The notes beneath the pieces are model-generated. The model was not told the DNA's origin. It searched no databases and saw nothing but the letters and a program-made list of their open reading frames with translations. Below are positions 12,680 through 14,445 of a DNA stretch of 14,445 nucleotides, piece after piece. Position numbers and translations under genes: made by a program. The first letter of the stretch is position 1. Each line of letters opens with the position of its first letter. The stretch comes from CAYGKP01 sp964350605. Lineage in GTDB: Bacteria; Bacteroidota; Bacteroidia; Cytophagales; JAAEPT01. Where the stretch lies: positions 1-14,445 of the forward strand of contig CAYGKP010000045.1 of NCBI GenBank assembly GCA_964350605.1, read 5' to 3'.

Positions 12680-14200
12680 ATGAGTCACACACAAAAACGT
12701 TTTCCTGCCTTCCTATCGCTGGTACTGGCGGCCTTGATCGGCGGCGGTCTTGCGTTGGGTGCGTTTCACTTGATGGACGGCATCTCGAACGGGCCAGAAG
12801 GACAGACCATTGAAGACAAACAGGGGATGCAGGTCCAGAATGCAGGGAACTACGAAGTGCCTGCAGGCATGGATTTCGTGTCGGCTGCCGAGAAAGTTAC
12901 TCCGACGGTCGTCCACATCACCACCTACAAGACAGGAGCGACCCCCACCTCAGGGGCCAACCCGTTCGATGAGTTTTTCAAGGAATTCTTTGGGGAAGAG
13001 TACGAGCGCAGTCACCCCGCGCCAAGCACACCGAAGGGCGGCAGCGCCGAGCGGCCTGCGGGTACCGGCTCGGGGGTCATCCTGACGCCAGACGGCTACA
13101 TTGCCACCAACAACCACGTGATCGACGGGGCCTCACGCATTGAGGTCACTCTGAACGATAAGCGCAGCTACACGGCCACGTTGGTGGGCACCGATCCCTC
13201 GACCGACCTCGCACTGTTGAAAATTGAAGCCGAGTCGTTGCCCTTTGTTCGCTACGGAAACTCGGACGAGATCAAAGTCGGCGAATGGGTCCTTGCCGTC
13301 GGCAACCCCTTTAACTTGACTAGTACGGTGACCGCGGGCATTGTCAGTGCCAAAGGCCGCAACATCAACATCATCGAAGACCGCAACAACCTACAGATCG
13401 AAGCCTTCATCCAGACCGACGCAGCGGTGAACCCCGGCAATAGCGGTGGCGCACTGGTCAACCTGCAAGGCGAGCTGGTGGGCATCAATTCGGCCATCGC
13501 CACACCGACCGGTTCGTTCGCGGGCTATTCGTTTGCGGTGCCCGTGACACTGGTCAAAAAGGTGATGGATGACCTGCTCCTTTACGGCCAAGTGCAGCGT
13601 GCCTTGCTGGGCGTTTCGATCCAGGAAGTGACTGCCGAGGTCGCCAAAGAAAAATCGCTCAAGAAGATTGAAGGCGTGCTGATTCTCGAAGCCCGGGAGG
13701 GCAGCGCCGCCGGAGAGGCCGGACTGCGCAAGGACGATGTGATCCTGCGTGTCGACGATCAGCCCGTCAACACCGCCAGCGAGTTGCAGGAAGCCGTGGC
13801 CCGCCACCGTCCGGGCGACAAGGTGACAATCACCTTCAAGCGCGATGGCGCGACCAAGGAGGCCCAAGTGACCTTGAAGAACACCTTGGGCACCACCGAA
13901 CTGGTCAAGTCGACCAGCGAGGCCATCGAGAAAGAGCTGGGCGCAAAGCTGGAGCCCATCAGCAGTGCCGATGCGAAGCGCCTTGGTATTCCGGGTGGTG
14001 TTCGGGTGAGCAGCATTGGCAGCGGCCCGCTGAAAAGCAAAGGCGTGAAAGAGGGCTTCATCATCACCCACGTGGACAAAATCCCGGTGGCCGAGCCCCG
14101 CGATGTGGCCCGCATCCTGAATCAGAAAAAGGGAAGCGGCGTCCTCTTGGAAGGCGTCCAGCCCAGCGGAAGCAAGGACTACTACGCCATCGGTTGGTAG
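12680..14200 (+). CDS. Do/HtrA (DegP-type) periplasmic serine protease
   Basis: The 506-residue periplasmic protease and chaperone degrades or refolds damaged envelope proteins. Residues 8-32 form an N-terminal signal or anchor (FPAFLSLVLAALIGGGLALGAF); no clear cleavage site is seen, so it may stay membrane-tethered. The trypsin-like domain covers about 68-300, with catalytic His146 (TNNHVID), Asp176 (STDLALLK) and Ser255 (NPGNSGGAL). A loop near 85-125 is rich in Phe/Glu and Pro/Ser, the flexible LA-loop region. PDZ1 covers about 305-402 and PDZ2 about 415-506; PDZ2 is short and ends at YYAIGW. Both PDZ domains place it with DegP/DegQ rather than DegS. All catalytic residues are present. 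The ATG at 12680 follows ATCTATT, without a strong Shine-Dalgarno sequence. Confidence 0.95.
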   Translation: MSHTQKRFPAFLSLVLAALIGGGLALGAFHLMDGISNGPEGQTIEDKQGMQVQNAGNYEVPAGMDFVSAAEKVTPTVVHITTYKTGATPTSGANPFDEFFKEFFGEEYERSHPAPSTPKGGSAERPAGTGSGVILTPDGYIATNNHVIDGASRIEVTLNDKRSYTATLVGTDPSTDLALLKIEAESLPFVRYGNSDEIKVGEWVLAVGNPFNLTSTVTAGIVSAKGRNINIIEDRNNLQIEAFIQTDAAVNPGNSGGALVNLQGELVGINSAIATPTGSFAGYSFAVPVTLVKKVMDDLLLYGQVQRALLGVSIQEVTAEVAKEKSLKKIEGVLILEAREGSAAGEAGLRKDDVILRVDDQPVNTASELQEAVARHRPGDKVTITFKRDGATKEAQVTLKNTLGTTELVKSTSEAIEKELGAKLEPISSADAKRLGIPGGVRVSSIGSGPLKSKGVKEGFIITHVDKIPVAEPRDVARILNQKKGSGVLLEGVQPSGSKDYYAIGW

Positions 14201-14226
14201 CGGCCAACCAGGTTAAATGACTTTTC

Positions 14227-14263
14227 GCGGCCTCGCCCTCCAGGGCGGGGCCGCTTGGTTTTT
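14227..14263 (+). terminator. Intrinsic terminator of HtrA gene
   Basis: A strong GC-rich hairpin with arms GCGGCC-T-CGCCC and GGGCG-G-GGCCGC (14227-14254, one T-G pair, TCCA loop) is followed by TTGG and TTTTT at 14259-14263. It lies 26 bases after the HtrA stop. Confidence 0.88.
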
Positions 14264-14320
14264 ATCTCTGGCCCAACACGGCCATCTTCACGGCATGCAC
14301 GACGATTCTTCTGCGCTCCT

Positions 14321-14394
14321 CGCCCAATTCAACTTTCCCAGCCCGCTGCCGAGTGCTTGGTCTCGGCAGCGGGGTGGGAATGTGGGATTGGGCG
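14321..14394. repeat. Large imperfect inverted repeat, 33-base arms
   Basis: Arms at 14321-14353 and 14362-14394 pair over 33 positions with three mismatches and one T-G pair, around an 8-base loop. The inner 12 pairs (CCCGCTGCCGAG/CTCGGCAGCGGG) and outer 8 pairs (CGCCCAAT/ATTGGGCG) are perfect. The surrounding 14265-14445 shows no convincing gene. A frame from ATG at 14295 stays open to the window edge, but its product is Arg/Gly-rich and unlike a known protein. The repeat could be a structured RNA, a dispersed palindromic element or a regulatory site of the gene beyond the edge. Confidence 0.7.
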
Positions 14395-14445
14395 CGGCGC
14401 GCCGGAGACTCGTCGGGCATGCGGGGCAGAGGGCCGGGTTGGGGG

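Noticed and set aside
13391..14071. 226-codon open frame on the minus strand opposite HtrA
   Set aside because: No recognisable domain or start context, and the plus strand holds the full protease with its catalytic triad.
14286..14445. Possible coding on either strand at the right edge (a frame from ATG 14295 on plus, and a minus frame ending in TAA near 14269)
   Set aside because: Both short products are Arg/Gly/Pro-rich, both cross the large inverted repeat, and neither resembles a known protein; more sequence to the right would decide.
1..14445. CRISPR array, insertion sequence or phage genes
   Set aside because: No regularly spaced repeats, transposase, integrase or phage structural motifs were seen on either strand.

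Overview
The window looks like a GC-rich chromosomal segment from a member of the Bacteroidota. Four things point there: a heavy-metal RND pump fused in one polypeptide to its outer-membrane channel; split YeeE/YedE half-transporters; few Shine-Dalgarno sites; and several upstream regions matching the Bacteroidota promoter pattern TTG(-33)/TAnnTTTG(-7). The genus cannot be fixed from sequence alone; a GC-rich Saprospiria-like lineage is a guess.

Layout. Positions 1-396 carry no full gene, but a 23-codon relic of a response-regulator start lies at 260-331 (-). Positions 397-4147 (-) form a five-gene persulfide/sulfur operon, read from high to low coordinates: ArsR-family repressor, TauE/SafE exporter, ETHE1-type persulfide dioxygenase with two rhodanese domains (Blh/CstB type), YeeE/YedE half-transporter, and a second YeeE/YedE half (DUF6691 type). 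A 22-bp near-palindrome overlapping a good promoter lies directly before the repressor. Positions 4220-10232 (-) form a metal-efflux operon: a small secreted His/Cys-rich protein, a 1446-residue CzcA/CusA pump fused to a TolC-like channel, and a periplasmic adaptor lipoprotein. No terminator is visible between the two operons. A tRNA-Asn (GTT) with promoter and terminator sits at 10353-10528 (-). A divergent Nramp-related transporter lacking the canonical metal-binding motifs is at 10545-11798 (-). Positions 12017-14200 (+) carry a small heat-shock protein and a Do/HtrA periplasmic protease, each followed by an intrinsic terminator. A large imperfect hairpin lies near the right edge (14321-14394).

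How the parts may work together. The sulfur operon should detoxify sulfane sulfur: the dioxygenase oxidises persulfide to sulfite, its rhodanese domain handles sulfane sulfur, TauE exports sulfite/sulfonate-type anions, and the YeeE/YedE pair moves thiosulfate or another sulfur species. The neighbouring RND system pumps divalent or thiophilic metal ions out of the periplasm, with the His-rich protein as a possible periplasmic metal binder. The sHsp and HtrA genes handle damaged protein in the cytoplasm and periplasm. The segment therefore reads as a stress-defence neighbourhood. The most unusual items are the repressor whose promoter, operator and start codon nearly coincide, an internal duplication in TauE, a signal-peptide-like segment inside the pump-channel fusion, and the non-canonical Nramp relative.
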